Below, piece by piece: positions 49,168-57,082 of a stretch of 64,000 nucleotides of DNA. Source of the stretch: CAZFLY01 sp964519995 (GTDB lineage: Bacteria; Planctomycetota; Phycisphaerae; Sedimentisphaerales; Anaerobacaceae); assembly GCA_964519995.1 (NCBI GenBank), contig CAZFLY010000001.1, positions 62,001-126,000 of the forward strand. Reading direction: 5' to 3'. Each line of letters starts with the position of its first letter. Within the stretch, counting starts at the first letter, position 1. The translations under genes were made by a program, and so were the position numbers. Below the pieces are notes generated by a model that ran no database searches, was not told the DNA's origin, and saw nothing but the letters and a program-made list of their open reading frames with translations.

Positions 49168-49856
49168 TGGAAATGCTCTGGCAAAAAGACGCATTGTTTG
49201 CCGGCATGACAACCGATGCCTTCAAATTCGGGACGCCGTTGTCGTTAGGCTGGTTCTGGATGAGGCGAGCCGGCTGCTGCGCACTTTTTCGCGCTGCCGA
49301 TATGGAGATGATTGATTTAGCGAACATACTGCTCGTCGCCGACCAAAATGCCCAGGGCATATCACCGCCGGATTATTTGCCGCACGCATCTGACTCAACT
49401 TATTTCTATCTGCTTCGCAATTTCAACTCCTGCGGCCGGCAGGAGTACACATTATCAGCAGCCGCTAAGGTCGTGATAGATTCCGCCGGCGAGCTGGCAC
49501 CGCCACATCCAAACAAAATCTTCGCATGGACAGCGAGGCACGTGGATGGTGACAAGGTGCAGCTTGTCTGGTTTTATTGTGTGCTCGAACAGAAATCACA
49601 GCCAATACGCTTTAAGATTTATGGCGACAATGGAACCGGACAAATCGACTACGAAAATCCGCTAACTACAATCACCTATAAGGGCAGAAGATTTTACAGT
49701 TATCAATGCGATGCTTCCAGCCAGGTTACGAATCTTTTTGCCATTCGCGCCGAGGACACCGCAGGCGTGCAGGATAACTCTCTGGTGATTTTGAAAATTC
49801 AATCCTGCACCAATGTCCCTGATGGAGTAGATATTGTTGCGGTACAAACTGTTTAG
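49167..49856 (+). CDS. Phage tail-associated protein sharing the GTGQIDYENPL motif
   Basis: 229 residues. Translation is coupled to the previous gene by a TAATG overlap. A hydrophobic Met/Trp/Cys-rich start (MEMLWQKDALFAGMTTDAFKF...GWFWMRRAGCC) is followed by beta-rich sequence. NGTGQIDYENPLTTITYKGRRFYSYQC is shared with the protein at 45420-46193, and an Ig-like end (TNLFAIRAEDTAGVQDNSLVILKI) follows. The stop TAG is provided by the left edge of a palindromic repeat (ACTGTTTAG). Role in the tail is inferred from position. Confidence 0.6.
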   Translation: MEMLWQKDALFAGMTTDAFKFGTPLSLGWFWMRRAGCCALFRAADMEMIDLANILLVADQNAQGISPPDYLPHASDSTYFYLLRNFNSCGRQEYTLSAAAKVVIDSAGELAPPHPNKIFAWTARHVDGDKVQLVWFYCVLEQKSQPIRFKIYGDNGTGQIDYENPLTTITYKGRRFYSYQCDASSQVTNLFAIRAEDTAGVQDNSLVILKIQSCTNVPDGVDIVAVQTV

Positions 49857-50064
49857 CCCCCAGGTTCGTGCGTGTTTAGCCAGATGTGGCATAAAAGCCC
49901 ATCCCCAAGCTACGCTTGAGGCTGCCACACTTTCAGAGGCAATTCTTTTGGGGTGGCAGCCTCATCCCGAGTGGGTTTATCGGGATGGGGATGGTTTTAT
50001 CACTGGCTAAACACGTACCCAGTTTCACTGGGGGTTACAATTCCGCATAACGCGGGGCTAAATA
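49853..50064. repeat. GGCTAAA palindrome carrying a nested MITE, plus a second element
   Basis: The outer palindrome is TTTAGCCCCCAG ... CTGGGGG. Its loop holds a 145-bp element (49871-50015). ATTCCGCATAACGCGGGGCT followed by AAATA completes the block. Confidence 0.85.
49871..50015. mobile_element. MITE-like element with 13-bp terminal inverted repeats
   Basis: Perfect ends CGTGTTTAGCCAG (49871-49883) and CTGGCTAAACACG (50003-50015). Inner arms are also complementary (CCATCCCCA / TGGGGATGG; GAGGCTGCCAC / GTGGCAGCCTC). No coding capacity. It is inserted in the loop of another palindrome. Confidence 0.8.
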
Positions 50065-50077
50065 TAGTTAGGTGACC

Positions 50078-51904
50078 ATGTCGAACGCAATTGAATTTTT
50101 CCAATCTGTTCAGACGCAGTTAGCGATTCCGGCGGCGACTGTTTCAGTTTTGCTCGATGGAATTCTATGTCCCGATCTTGAAGTACAGCAAATTGTACGA
50201 GCCGGTTGGCCAGAGTTCGGCTGGGCAAAGCTAACCTACAATCCTGCCGCACAGCAGGATGCCGATGTACGGGACGCCGAGCAAGTCGAATCCCGATTTG
50301 CGATGGGAAAATCCATCTGCATTCGGCAGTATTATAATGGTGTGCCGCCCAGCGTTGCAACTTTTAGCATCCCTGTGTTCGTCGGGCAGATAGAAGGCAT
50401 CGATAAAGATGTTAGCCAAAATGGCACGAAGGTAGAAATTGTCACAAGAGACCTTAGCGCTAACTTCAAACGCATCACTGTATATGGCAGACGAATCAGA
50501 AACTCAGATGGTTCGACGGTTTTTCTAACGGGCCTTGCTACGATTTTCAATTCCGACGGCGAGCCTAATGCTGGTGACACGCCAGTGGAAGTGGCCGGTA
50601 AAACCTATACGACATTTAGCGCCGAGCGGACCCAGAGCAAGTTCTTCAGCTGCGCAGAAGCGATTGACTATCTACTGTTGGAATATCTGCCGCTCGGTCA
50701 ACTGCAAAGGCCCGGAATCGAACAATTAAAAGCGCTGACGAATAACCATGTGCTTCGCGATCTTGATGTCACCGGCCTGAATCTCTTAGAGGCGCTGCAT
50801 CGCTGCTGTGAGAGGACTGGCCTGAAATTCAAATTCGTCCCGTGCCTTACGCCGATTGGTCCTGCTGAGGCGATAGTATTCTATCAGAATGGTACCGACA
50901 GAAAGGTCGAGCTGAATTGTCAAAAGGCCGGCGAAAAACTCAGCGTCTCAAAAACGGACATCGACACCATGCGCAGCAGAAAGAGTTTTTATCCTGTTAC
51001 GCACCGGTACATCGGCCAGGGCGACTTCAAGGTTTACGAGGCATCGTTTGAACTAATAAAGGCCTGGGACCCTGCGCTCGAAGATACCGATTACTACAAG
51101 TTTTCGCCCTCGACCAATCCGGAGTTCTACAAGGTTAAAGATGTATATCGCAAATGGTGTCTCAACGAAGCGGGTGACTATACCGGTTCGCCGTTCAATC
51201 AGGGACAGGTATTCGATTTTTCAAAGATATTCTCTACGAGCAATTTCGCCCGCAAACGCCGACGCTTCTGGCCGGCACTGAGCACAGACAAGCAGGGAAA
51301 ATCGCTCGGCTATTTTCTGCAGGTCTCTTACGACGGCGTCCACTGGTGGCAGTACCTTTACGCGTTCAACAATCTGCTCGACGAGTGCGGTATCTGGCTC
51401 AGCAGTGACCAGCTCGATGTCGATACGTGGGTCGCGGCGCTGAAAAAAGTGCTGCGGTTCCGAATAACAGTGTCGGTGATCAGCGACGAACGGTTGAGCT
51501 GCGCCGTTGCAGATGGACCCGTTGACTCAGCGGCTCCTGTCATCGAGCACTTGGTCACGCTGCCACGTCAGTTCAAGTTCCGCAAGGTCACCGGCCAAAG
51601 CATCTTCGCAGGCTCTGCTGATGAGGCGCTCGGCGAGCCGGATGAGGTGGACGATTCAACGGCTCTTTATCAGTATGTGCGTCAGATGGCGGCAACTTCT
51701 GCGCACACTATCGATACAGTTGATCTGCGGACGCCGATCCTTACACTGCACAATCAGGTCGGTGACATCGTAACGACAAGTCCTGAAGGCAGTGACCTTC
51801 TCGGCTGCCGTGGCGACAATCGAAGCAAAAGCTGGATTGAGCGTGTGCAGATGGATTTTCAACAGCAGTGCACGAATTTGAGAATTGTGAGGCAAAGACT
51901 ATGA
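50078..51904 (+). CDS. Large phage tail protein of unknown family
   Basis: 608 residues from the ATG at 50078 (TTAGGTGACC upstream); a GTG two codons before is the alternative. The N-terminal third (ATVSVLLDGILCPDLEVQQIVRAGWPEFGWAKLTYNP, VFVGQIEGIDKDVSQNGTKVEIVTRDLSANFKRI) resembles tail hub or Gp37-like proteins, with a barrel-like fold and a long alpha/beta middle (FSCAEAIDYLLLEYLP, LDVTGLNLLEALHRCCERTGLKFKF). The end DTVDLRTPILTLHNQVGDIVTTSPEGSDLLGCRGDNRSKSWIERVQMDF is typical of tail-tip proteins. It overlaps the next gene by 4 bp. Confidence 0.65.
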   Translation: MSNAIEFFQSVQTQLAIPAATVSVLLDGILCPDLEVQQIVRAGWPEFGWAKLTYNPAAQQDADVRDAEQVESRFAMGKSICIRQYYNGVPPSVATFSIPVFVGQIEGIDKDVSQNGTKVEIVTRDLSANFKRITVYGRRIRNSDGSTVFLTGLATIFNSDGEPNAGDTPVEVAGKTYTTFSAERTQSKFFSCAEAIDYLLLEYLPLGQLQRPGIEQLKALTNNHVLRDLDVTGLNLLEALHRCCERTGLKFKFVPCLTPIGPAEAIVFYQNGTDRKVELNCQKAGEKLSVSKTDIDTMRSRKSFYPVTHRYIGQGDFKVYEASFELIKAWDPALEDTDYYKFSPSTNPEFYKVKDVYRKWCLNEAGDYTGSPFNQGQVFDFSKIFSTSNFARKRRRFWPALSTDKQGKSLGYFLQVSYDGVHWWQYLYAFNNLLDECGIWLSSDQLDVDTWVAALKKVLRFRITVSVISDERLSCAVADGPVDSAAPVIEHLVTLPRQFKFRKVTGQSIFAGSADEALGEPDEVDDSTALYQYVRQMAATSAHTIDTVDLRTPILTLHNQVGDIVTTSPEGSDLLGCRGDNRSKSWIERVQMDFQQQCTNLRIVRQRL

Positions 51905-52224
51905 CTGTTCAAGATAGTCAGCAGGTTTTGGAACGGCTTGCACGTGAAGGAGCTGAGAGTCGGACCGAGACTACGGTTGTCACTTCGCCCGGAGCACGAA
52001 CACCAGCCTGGGCAGTAAAAATAAAAAGCCACGTTGCTTATAACGTTTACAATATCCGAGCGGTAGTGGTTGGCGATACAGGCTCGTTTCCCATCGAGAT
52101 TGGCCAACAGACCGAGGCGGTGAATCTCGCTGAATCGTTTTTGGATGAGGGAACGCTGTCCGCCGGCACATTCGCCGTGATGAGCAGAGTGGGCGACAGA
52201 AACGTCTTCTACGCCAAACCGTAG
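51901..52224 (+). CDS. Small phage protein of unknown function
   Basis: 107 residues. Starts in an ATGA overlap with the preceding gene's stop, so translation is coupled. DSQQVLERLAREGAESRTETTVVTSPGARTPAWAVKIKSHVAYNVYNIRAVVVGDTGSFPIEIGQQTEAVNLAESFLDEGTLSAGTFAVMSRVGDRNVFYAKP reads as an N-terminal helix followed by a beta domain of the kind found as short tail accessory proteins. No named family. Confidence 0.6.
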   Translation: MTVQDSQQVLERLAREGAESRTETTVVTSPGARTPAWAVKIKSHVAYNVYNIRAVVVGDTGSFPIEIGQQTEAVNLAESFLDEGTLSAGTFAVMSRVGDRNVFYAKP

Positions 52225-52230
52225 TAGCTG

Positions 52231-52257
52231 TTTAGCACCCAAATTTATTTGGGGGTT
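52231..52257. repeat. GGCTAAA palindromic repeat (degenerate edge)
   Basis: TTTAGCACCCAAATTTATTT GGGGGTT; the C to A change in the left arm breaks one pair. Confidence 0.75.
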
Positions 52258-52283
52258 ATAACCCTCAAAATGGAAATAAACCA

Positions 52284-52547
52284 ATGTCCGACGCACAATT
52301 AAAATCATGGCATTTCGACCGCAGGATAAATCTTTCGATGGTTGTACAGTTGATCTTTTTGGCCTGTTTGATTGTTGGCAGTTGGCTCAATCTGCAGCGT
52401 CAGCTCGATATTGTGCAGCGTGATGTCGCTATGCTGCTTCAGTGTCAGAAGCGCTTTGAGCAAAGGCTCGAATTATTATCAGCCAAAAGCATCTCTTACG
52501 ACTATCGCCTGCGAGCGTTAGAAGGTCAGATACCTTACAATGAGTGA
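52284..52547 (+). CDS. Small one-transmembrane protein, possible lysis accessory
   Basis: 87 residues. Residues about 17-38 (LSMVVQLIFLACLIVGSWLNL) form one membrane segment, followed by a coiled coil (LQRQLDIVQRDVAMLLQCQKRFEQRLELL). A short N-terminal cytoplasmic part, one TM and a coiled coil is the layout of several holins and of inner-membrane spanins. Together with the next gene, a lipoprotein, it could form a two-component spanin pair. No endolysin is recognised. The function is inferred. Confidence 0.5.
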   Translation: MSDAQLKSWHFDRRINLSMVVQLIFLACLIVGSWLNLQRQLDIVQRDVAMLLQCQKRFEQRLELLSAKSISYDYRLRALEGQIPYNE

Positions 52548-52612
52548 CCCCACGTATAACGTGGTGCTAAATAAGTTTTAATATTTAGCCGGCGGTTTTA
52601 CCGCCGGTTTAG
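52547..52612. repeat. GGCTAAA palindromic repeats before the phage lipoprotein
   Basis: CCCCACGT-ATA-ACGTGGTG followed by CTAAATA, then TTTAGCCGGCGGT-TTT-ACCGCCGG followed by TTTA. Confidence 0.85.
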
Positions 52613-52639
52613 GCTACCGAAGCGTGAAAGAGAGAAATT

Positions 52640-53218
52640 ATGAAGAAAATGTCACTGACTATATTAGGGCTTGGCATTTTGTTGGCGGGTTGTGAAAGTC
52701 TTCGTTTTGCGCCGGTCGAACAGCAAAAACAAAACGCCTGGCTGCACAGTCGCACTACGCTTGTTGCAGCCGAGAGTGCAAAAGCTGAGCAGACCTCGGA
52801 AAAGCTAAAGGCGCTGACGCAGTTATCCGAGCTGCAGAGTAGAGCGTTTGTCTCTTACTGCGGCCTACCGAAGGAATTTCCTGAAGCTGAGACGGTTGAG
52901 GACATTCTTGCTCAGGCAAACTGGCGACTTGCACAAGGCGCTTTAGCTGAATCAGCCGAGCGGCCCGACGCCTGGCAGGTTGCGGATTCTGCGATGGAGC
53001 TGGGCATCGGCATCTGCGCGATACTTGGCGGCGTCTACGGCACAAGAGCGGTGCGGTTCTTAAAGGACGCGAAAGTTAAATCGCAGGCACTTCGCGAAGT
53101 TGTTGTGGGCAACGAACTTTTCAAGAAGCACAACGCCGATGTTGTATCATCTTTTAAAGCTGCTCACACCAGCCAATCACCTCAAACCCGCCAAATCGTC
53201 GCACAAATGAAGGTGTAA
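52640..53218 (+). CDS. Phage-region lipoprotein
   Basis: 192 residues. MKKMSLTILGLGILLAGCES is a textbook lipoprotein signal with lipobox LAGC (Cys 18). The mature part is helical with a Gly-rich hydrophobic patch (MELGIGICAILGGVYGTRAVRFL) near residues 115-137 that could be a second membrane contact, and a basic C-terminus. It ends the virion-gene run and converges on dapB (10 bp). An outer-membrane spanin role beside the one-TM protein is possible but the size is large. No family assigned. Confidence 0.6.
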   Translation: MKKMSLTILGLGILLAGCESLRFAPVEQQKQNAWLHSRTTLVAAESAKAEQTSEKLKALTQLSELQSRAFVSYCGLPKEFPEAETVEDILAQANWRLAQGALAESAERPDAWQVADSAMELGIGICAILGGVYGTRAVRFLKDAKVKSQALREVVVGNELFKKHNADVVSSFKAAHTSQSPQTRQIVAQMKV

Positions 53219-53228
53219 ATGTTGTAAA

Positions 53229-54026
53229 TTACTCGATGCCTAATACGTCAACCATCGAGTAAAGGCCAGGGTTTTTGCCAACGAGCCATTTCGCAGCTCG
53301 AAGCGCTCCGCGAGCGAAGGTGTCCCTGCTATGAGCGATGTGATTAAGCGAGACCGTCTCGCCAAGTGTGCTGAAAATAACCGAATGAACGCCGGTTATG
53401 TCACCGGCTCTTACGGCATGCACACCAATCGTGCCCTTTTGCCTCATCGCCTCTTTGCCGCTTCTGCCGTGGATTAGCGCCTGCGGAAAGTCCCGCCCCG
53501 TTGCCTTGCAGATATTTTCAGCTAAGGTCTTTGCGCTTCCGCTCGGTGCATCTTTTTTGAATCGGTGATGCTGCTCAATTATTTCAACATCATAATCTTC
53601 GCCGAGCAGCGTCGCGACCTTGCCGACAAGATTGAATAGAACATTCATTCCAACGCTCATGTTGGTGCCGTAAAGAAGAGGGATTTTCTTTGAGACGGCT
53701 TTGATTTTTTCCCTCTGTTTATCACTAAGGCCCGTCGTGCCCAGAACAAGAGCAACTTTATTCTCCATACAGTATTCGACGGTCTTATCCGCAGCCTCCG
53801 GCAGCGAAAAGTCAATCGCCACATCGGAACTACCAATGAAACTGTCGGACAGTTTTACGTTAAGCGCACCTGTCGCGGCGACGAGGCCGGCGTCTTTACC
53901 AATGTCCGGATGGTCTTTGCGTTCTATCGCCACAGTTATATCGAATTCGCCGGACTCTACGGCAAGAGCGACAATGCGTTTTCCCATTCTTCCGCCCGCG
54001 CCGACAACCGCCAGTTTTATTCCCAT
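53229..54026 (-). CDS. dapB: 4-hydroxy-tetrahydrodipicolinate reductase
   Basis: DapB reduces the DapA product to tetrahydrodipicolinate with NAD(P)H in lysine and diaminopimelate synthesis. 265 residues. GAGGRMGKRIV (about 9-19) binds the cofactor, ALVLGTTGLS and NMSVGMNVLF follow, and the active-site EIIEQHHRFKKDAPSGSAKTLAE contains the His-His and the Lys of the reductase signature. HAVRAGDITGVHSVIFSTLGE and HIAHSRDTFARGALRAAKWL complete the C-terminal sheet. Length is typical. Other dap genes are not in the window. It borders the phage block on the right. Confidence 0.96.
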   Translation of the reverse strand: MGIKLAVVGAGGRMGKRIVALAVESGEFDITVAIERKDHPDIGKDAGLVAATGALNVKLSDSFIGSSDVAIDFSLPEAADKTVEYCMENKVALVLGTTGLSDKQREKIKAVSKKIPLLYGTNMSVGMNVLFNLVGKVATLLGEDYDVEIIEQHHRFKKDAPSGSAKTLAENICKATGRDFPQALIHGRSGKEAMRQKGTIGVHAVRAGDITGVHSVIFSTLGETVSLNHIAHSRDTFARGALRAAKWLVGKNPGLYSMVDVLGIE

Positions 54027-54100
54027 CTTTCTACATCTCCTTCAATACGTGTAGATCAAACACCAAACGAGAATATGCCATCCGTTGTTGATATTCCGTG

Positions 54101-54157
54101 TTTAGCCCCCAAATCCTTCGACCCGGCTCAGGACGGGTTTATTTGGGGGTTATAACC
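54101..54157. repeat. GGCTAAA palindromic repeat with nested insertion (right-most)
   Basis: TTTAGCCCCCAAAT ... ATTTGGGGGTTATAA with CCTTCGACCCGGCTCAGGAC in the loop. Last member of the family seen in this window. Confidence 0.85.
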
Positions 54158-54172
54158 AAATATCCACTTTCG

Positions 54173-55561
54173 CTACAAATGCCAGGGCGAACGCATTGGT
54201 CTTGAGAGCATGCGGTTAGCTTCATCATCGCCGATGAAGCGTTCCTTATCGGGGTCCCATCGCAGCTTCCTGCTCAGCAGCATTGCGATATTGCCCAGAT
54301 GACAGACAGCAGCGGAACGATGTCCGACCTCAACAGGGGTAACGGGACTTTGTCGGCTCTTAACACAGTCGAGAAAGTTCTGCTGGTGGTCTTTGCTTTT
54401 GTACAGATGGATTTCATTGGGGCCAATGACTTCCTGCTTAAGCGATTCAGGATACGTAAGCAGGCCGCTGCGTCTCACCAGCACCCAGCCGTCGGTTCCT
54501 TCAAATTTGTCGATTCCATCAAATGTGTCAACTCCCTTAGAATCAAGAACAGGGTCTCCTGTTTTGCAGATCAGCTTCACGCCATTGGCGTATGTCGCCT
54601 CGAAATATACCTTCGTGGCTGTAGTGAAAAGTCCCGTGGTGGGAAACTCGCCCGAACCTTCAATCTCAACCGGTCCGGAATTGTCCATTCCAAGGCCCCA
54701 CTGAGCAATATCGAGATGATGCGCACCCCAATTTGTCACCTGTCCGCCGGCATAATCAAGGTTAAAGTGAGACTGATAGTGACATCTTTGTGTTGTATAT
54801 GGTGCCCAGGGGGCCGGCCCCAGCCAGAAATCATAATCGAAACCTTCCGGAACAGACTCCGGCGTCCAGGTAGGACCGCACGTCTTGTTGTTGGCAGGAA
54901 TCTCAACGTTTACGGTATGCACTTTGCCAATCCTGCCGTTGCGAACAAGTTCGCAAGCAAAGCGGAATCCGTCCGAGGACCGCTGCTGAGAACCGGTCTG
55001 CAGAACACGTTCATAACGTTTGACTTCGTTAACGAGGGCCCGGCCTTCAGCGATCGTCAGCGTAAGAGGCTTTTCGCAGTACACATCTTTGCCGGCTCTT
55101 ACCGCTGCGATTGATATCAGTACGTGCCAATGGTCGGGTGTGCTAACCACAACTGCGTCAATATCATCGCGTGCCAATAGGTCGCGGAAATCGTTATAGG
55201 CATCGCAGCCTTTGTATTGGCCGGAACTACTAAGGCTGGCGTAATAGGAGTTGACTATTTCCCGGGCCGGCTCTCGACCATAGAAATCCCCCGGCTCCCT
55301 ATAACGGCCGCTTCCCTTATTGACATCGCAGAGAGCTAAAACCTGCACACCAGATTTGGACAGGAATGCTCTGGTGTTGATAGTGCCCATTGATCCTAAG
55401 CCGATGCAGCCGATTGTGATCCGCTCACTTGGAGCCTCGGTGCCAAAGACCGAAGACGGTACGACAGTAGGAAAGGCAAAAATCGCTGCTGTGGCAGTTG
55501 AACCTTTCAGAAATTCGCGTCGGCTGAGGGTTATGGCTTGATTGGATCTTTTGTTTTTCAC
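54173..55561 (-). CDS. Tat-exported Gfo/Idh/MocA-family oxidoreductase
   Basis: 462 residues. A twin-arginine signal (SRREFLKG) and the hydrophobic run after it show export via Tat with bound cofactor. IGCIGLGSMGTINTRAF is the NAD(P)-binding Rossmann motif. DVYCEKPLTLTIAEG contains the EKP motif with the catalytic Lys. QQRSSDGFRFACELVRNGRIGKVHTVNVEIPANNK and GGQVTNWGAHHLDIAQWGLG are the MocA-type C-terminal region. Planctomycetes and relatives carry many paralogues of this family, acting on sugars or myo-inositol. The substrate cannot be told. Solitary. Confidence 0.92.
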   Translation of the reverse strand: MKNKRSNQAITLSRREFLKGSTATAAIFAFPTVVPSSVFGTEAPSERITIGCIGLGSMGTINTRAFLSKSGVQVLALCDVNKGSGRYREPGDFYGREPAREIVNSYYASLSSSGQYKGCDAYNDFRDLLARDDIDAVVVSTPDHWHVLISIAAVRAGKDVYCEKPLTLTIAEGRALVNEVKRYERVLQTGSQQRSSDGFRFACELVRNGRIGKVHTVNVEIPANNKTCGPTWTPESVPEGFDYDFWLGPAPWAPYTTQRCHYQSHFNLDYAGGQVTNWGAHHLDIAQWGLGMDNSGPVEIEGSGEFPTTGLFTTATKVYFEATYANGVKLICKTGDPVLDSKGVDTFDGIDKFEGTDGWVLVRRSGLLTYPESLKQEVIGPNEIHLYKSKDHQQNFLDCVKSRQSPVTPVEVGHRSAAVCHLGNIAMLLSRKLRWDPDKERFIGDDEANRMLSRPMRSPWHL

Positions 55562-55955
55562 TACGGTTATCCATTCATTGTTGAATCACATATTTGTTGA
55601 GCCTGGCTGTTAATAATACCAGATGCGCACTGGGTCTGCAACGCTTGTTAATGACCACAATTTTATGCCGAAAAAACTGAAAAAATCGCGGCAAATTGCT
55701 GCTGCGATTTGGCATGCGTCCTAAAATAATCTTGCTTTTTGACTTTAAGCAGCAAAAATCTAAAACATGCGGCGTTTTCTAAGATGTCACCGCCCAAAGT
55801 CCTTGACTTTTACCTACGGATAGTATATGCTATGGTCGTGATTCGAAATGGGGGTTTTAAGATTTGGATTGGGGGTTTTTCAGATCGCATCTTTTGATTA
55901 TACAAGCCGAATTGCATTCTAAATTAAAAGCATAGACAAAAATCTATAATGCTCT
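55562..55955. other. Intergenic region upstream of the PEP-CTERM gene
   Basis: 394 bp between divergent genes. It holds a promoter at 55803-55831 and an untranslated leader with repeated GGGGGTTTT words (ATGGGGGTTTTAAGATTTGG and ATTGGGGGTTTTTC near 55848-55882). Nothing else is recognised. Confidence 0.7.
55803..55831 (+). promoter_or_regulatory. Promoter of the PEP-CTERM gene
   Basis: TTGACT (55803-55808), 17 bp, TATGCT (55826-55831). The leader to the predicted start is about 155 nt. Confidence 0.6.
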
Positions 55956-55991
55956 TTGTCATGCGTAATGGGGGAGGTTGATGAAAAGGCT

Positions 55992-56579
55992 ATGAGGCTT
56001 GACATTTCCATATTTGTTAAACGATTGAGTTTGATATTTATACTTATTGCTGTTTTGGGTATTTCACAGACTGCATATACTCAATCGAAAAATGTAGAGC
56101 TTCTTCTTGAGCGAAGTCCTGTTCGAGGTGGTCAGATAACACCAGATGTCGGACTACACCACTTTACGACGAATTCCCAGGTACTTTTAACCGCCGTTCC
56201 ACAGCCTGGCTATCAATTTGCCTATTGGTTGGGTGATGTGGGCGATCCGACATCAGGACGCACGACTGTATACCTTAATGGCTCAAAAGTCATTGTCGCG
56301 GTCTTTGAGCCTATCGAGGAGCGAGTCTTAGTTAAGAAAAAATATGTCCCTGCCGGCAGTGGTGGAGGCGGCGGTTCAAGCGGAGATAGTATGCTCGCCG
56401 CTGCTGCAGATTATAGCAGGCATGGATTCAGCGGAGGCGGAGGAATTGGCAGAACTCAAAGGCACAGCGAGCCTGTAACTACGGTTTTTGTGCCGGAACC
56501 CGCGACGGTGCTGCTTTTAACGTTCGGAGCAGTTTTTTTAAGAAAAACCAGAGGCCCAGACGGTAAGAAATTTATTTGA
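55992..56579 (+). CDS. PEP-CTERM sorted exported protein
   Basis: About 195 residues from the ATG at 55992; an ATG 36 bases upstream is in frame, but its extra residues are charged and sit before the signal peptide. The signal is MRLDISIFVKRLSLIFILIAVLGISQTAYTQ. The body has an InlB-B/bacterial-repeat domain (PDVGLHHFTTNSQVLLTAVPQPGYQFAYWLGDVGD...VIVAVFEP) and a glycine-rich linker. The C-terminus VPEPATVLLLTFGAVFLRKT is a PEP-CTERM anchor (VPEP, hydrophobic stretch, basic end), which exosortase XrtA-type systems cleave. No exosortase gene is in the window. Confidence 0.88.
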   Translation: MRLDISIFVKRLSLIFILIAVLGISQTAYTQSKNVELLLERSPVRGGQITPDVGLHHFTTNSQVLLTAVPQPGYQFAYWLGDVGDPTSGRTTVYLNGSKVIVAVFEPIEERVLVKKKYVPAGSGGGGGSSGDSMLAAAADYSRHGFSGGGGIGRTQRHSEPVTTVFVPEPATVLLLTFGAVFLRKTRGPDGKKFI

Positions 56580-56608
56580 CCCCACTTGTGGTACTGTGAG
56601 TCTGTTGC

Positions 56609-57055
56609 CTAAAACTCGTGTTTGCTGTCGAGAAGGAAATTGACGGGGCCGTCGTTGATACTGCCGACGTGCATGTATTCACCGAAGGCCCCCTTCTCGA
56701 TGGCGATCCCTTGGGCGGAAATCAAATCACCAACCTTGTCATAAAGCTGCTGCGCTAACTCCTTAGGAGCGGCATCAAAACTCGGCCTACGTCCCTTGCG
56801 GCAGTCGCCGTGAAGCGTGAAATTACTCACCAATAAAATATCGCCCCCGATGTCAAGAACGCTGCGATTCATCTTGCCGGCCTCATCGGCAAATATACGC
56901 AGATTCACGATTTTATCCGCAATGAATCCAGCGTCCGTTAGTGTATCGTCTTTACCGACGCTTAAATATACCAGCAGGCCTTTGTCAATCCGACTGATCG
57001 ATTTATCGCCGATTTTGACTTCCGCCTGCAAAACTCTTTGCACAACAGCTCTCAT
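56609..57055 (-). CDS. dtd: D-aminoacyl-tRNA deacylase
   Basis: Dtd removes D-amino acids from mischarged tRNA. 148 residues. MRAVVQRVLQAEVKIGDKSISRIDKGLLVYLSVGKDD is the family start. LLVSNFTLHGDCRKGRRPSFDAA holds the SQFTL-like motif (here SNFTL). The last block, MHVGSINDGPVNFLLDS, contains the Gly-Pro (cis-proline) pair that shapes the chiral pocket; the usual Thr after GPV is Asn here. Length matches. It starts 27 bp after the SDR gene and is probably co-transcribed with it. Confidence 0.95.
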   Translation of the reverse strand: MRAVVQRVLQAEVKIGDKSISRIDKGLLVYLSVGKDDTLTDAGFIADKIVNLRIFADEAGKMNRSVLDIGGDILLVSNFTLHGDCRKGRRPSFDAAPKELAQQLYDKVGDLISAQGIAIEKGAFGEYMHVGSINDGPVNFLLDSKHEF

Positions 57056-57082
57056 AATATTTCTCTTTGCACCCGCTAAAGA

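Noticed and set aside
54299..55114. 271-codon frame opposite the Gfo/Idh/MocA gene
   Set aside because: Antisense shadow without family motifs; the minus-strand product has all expected motifs.
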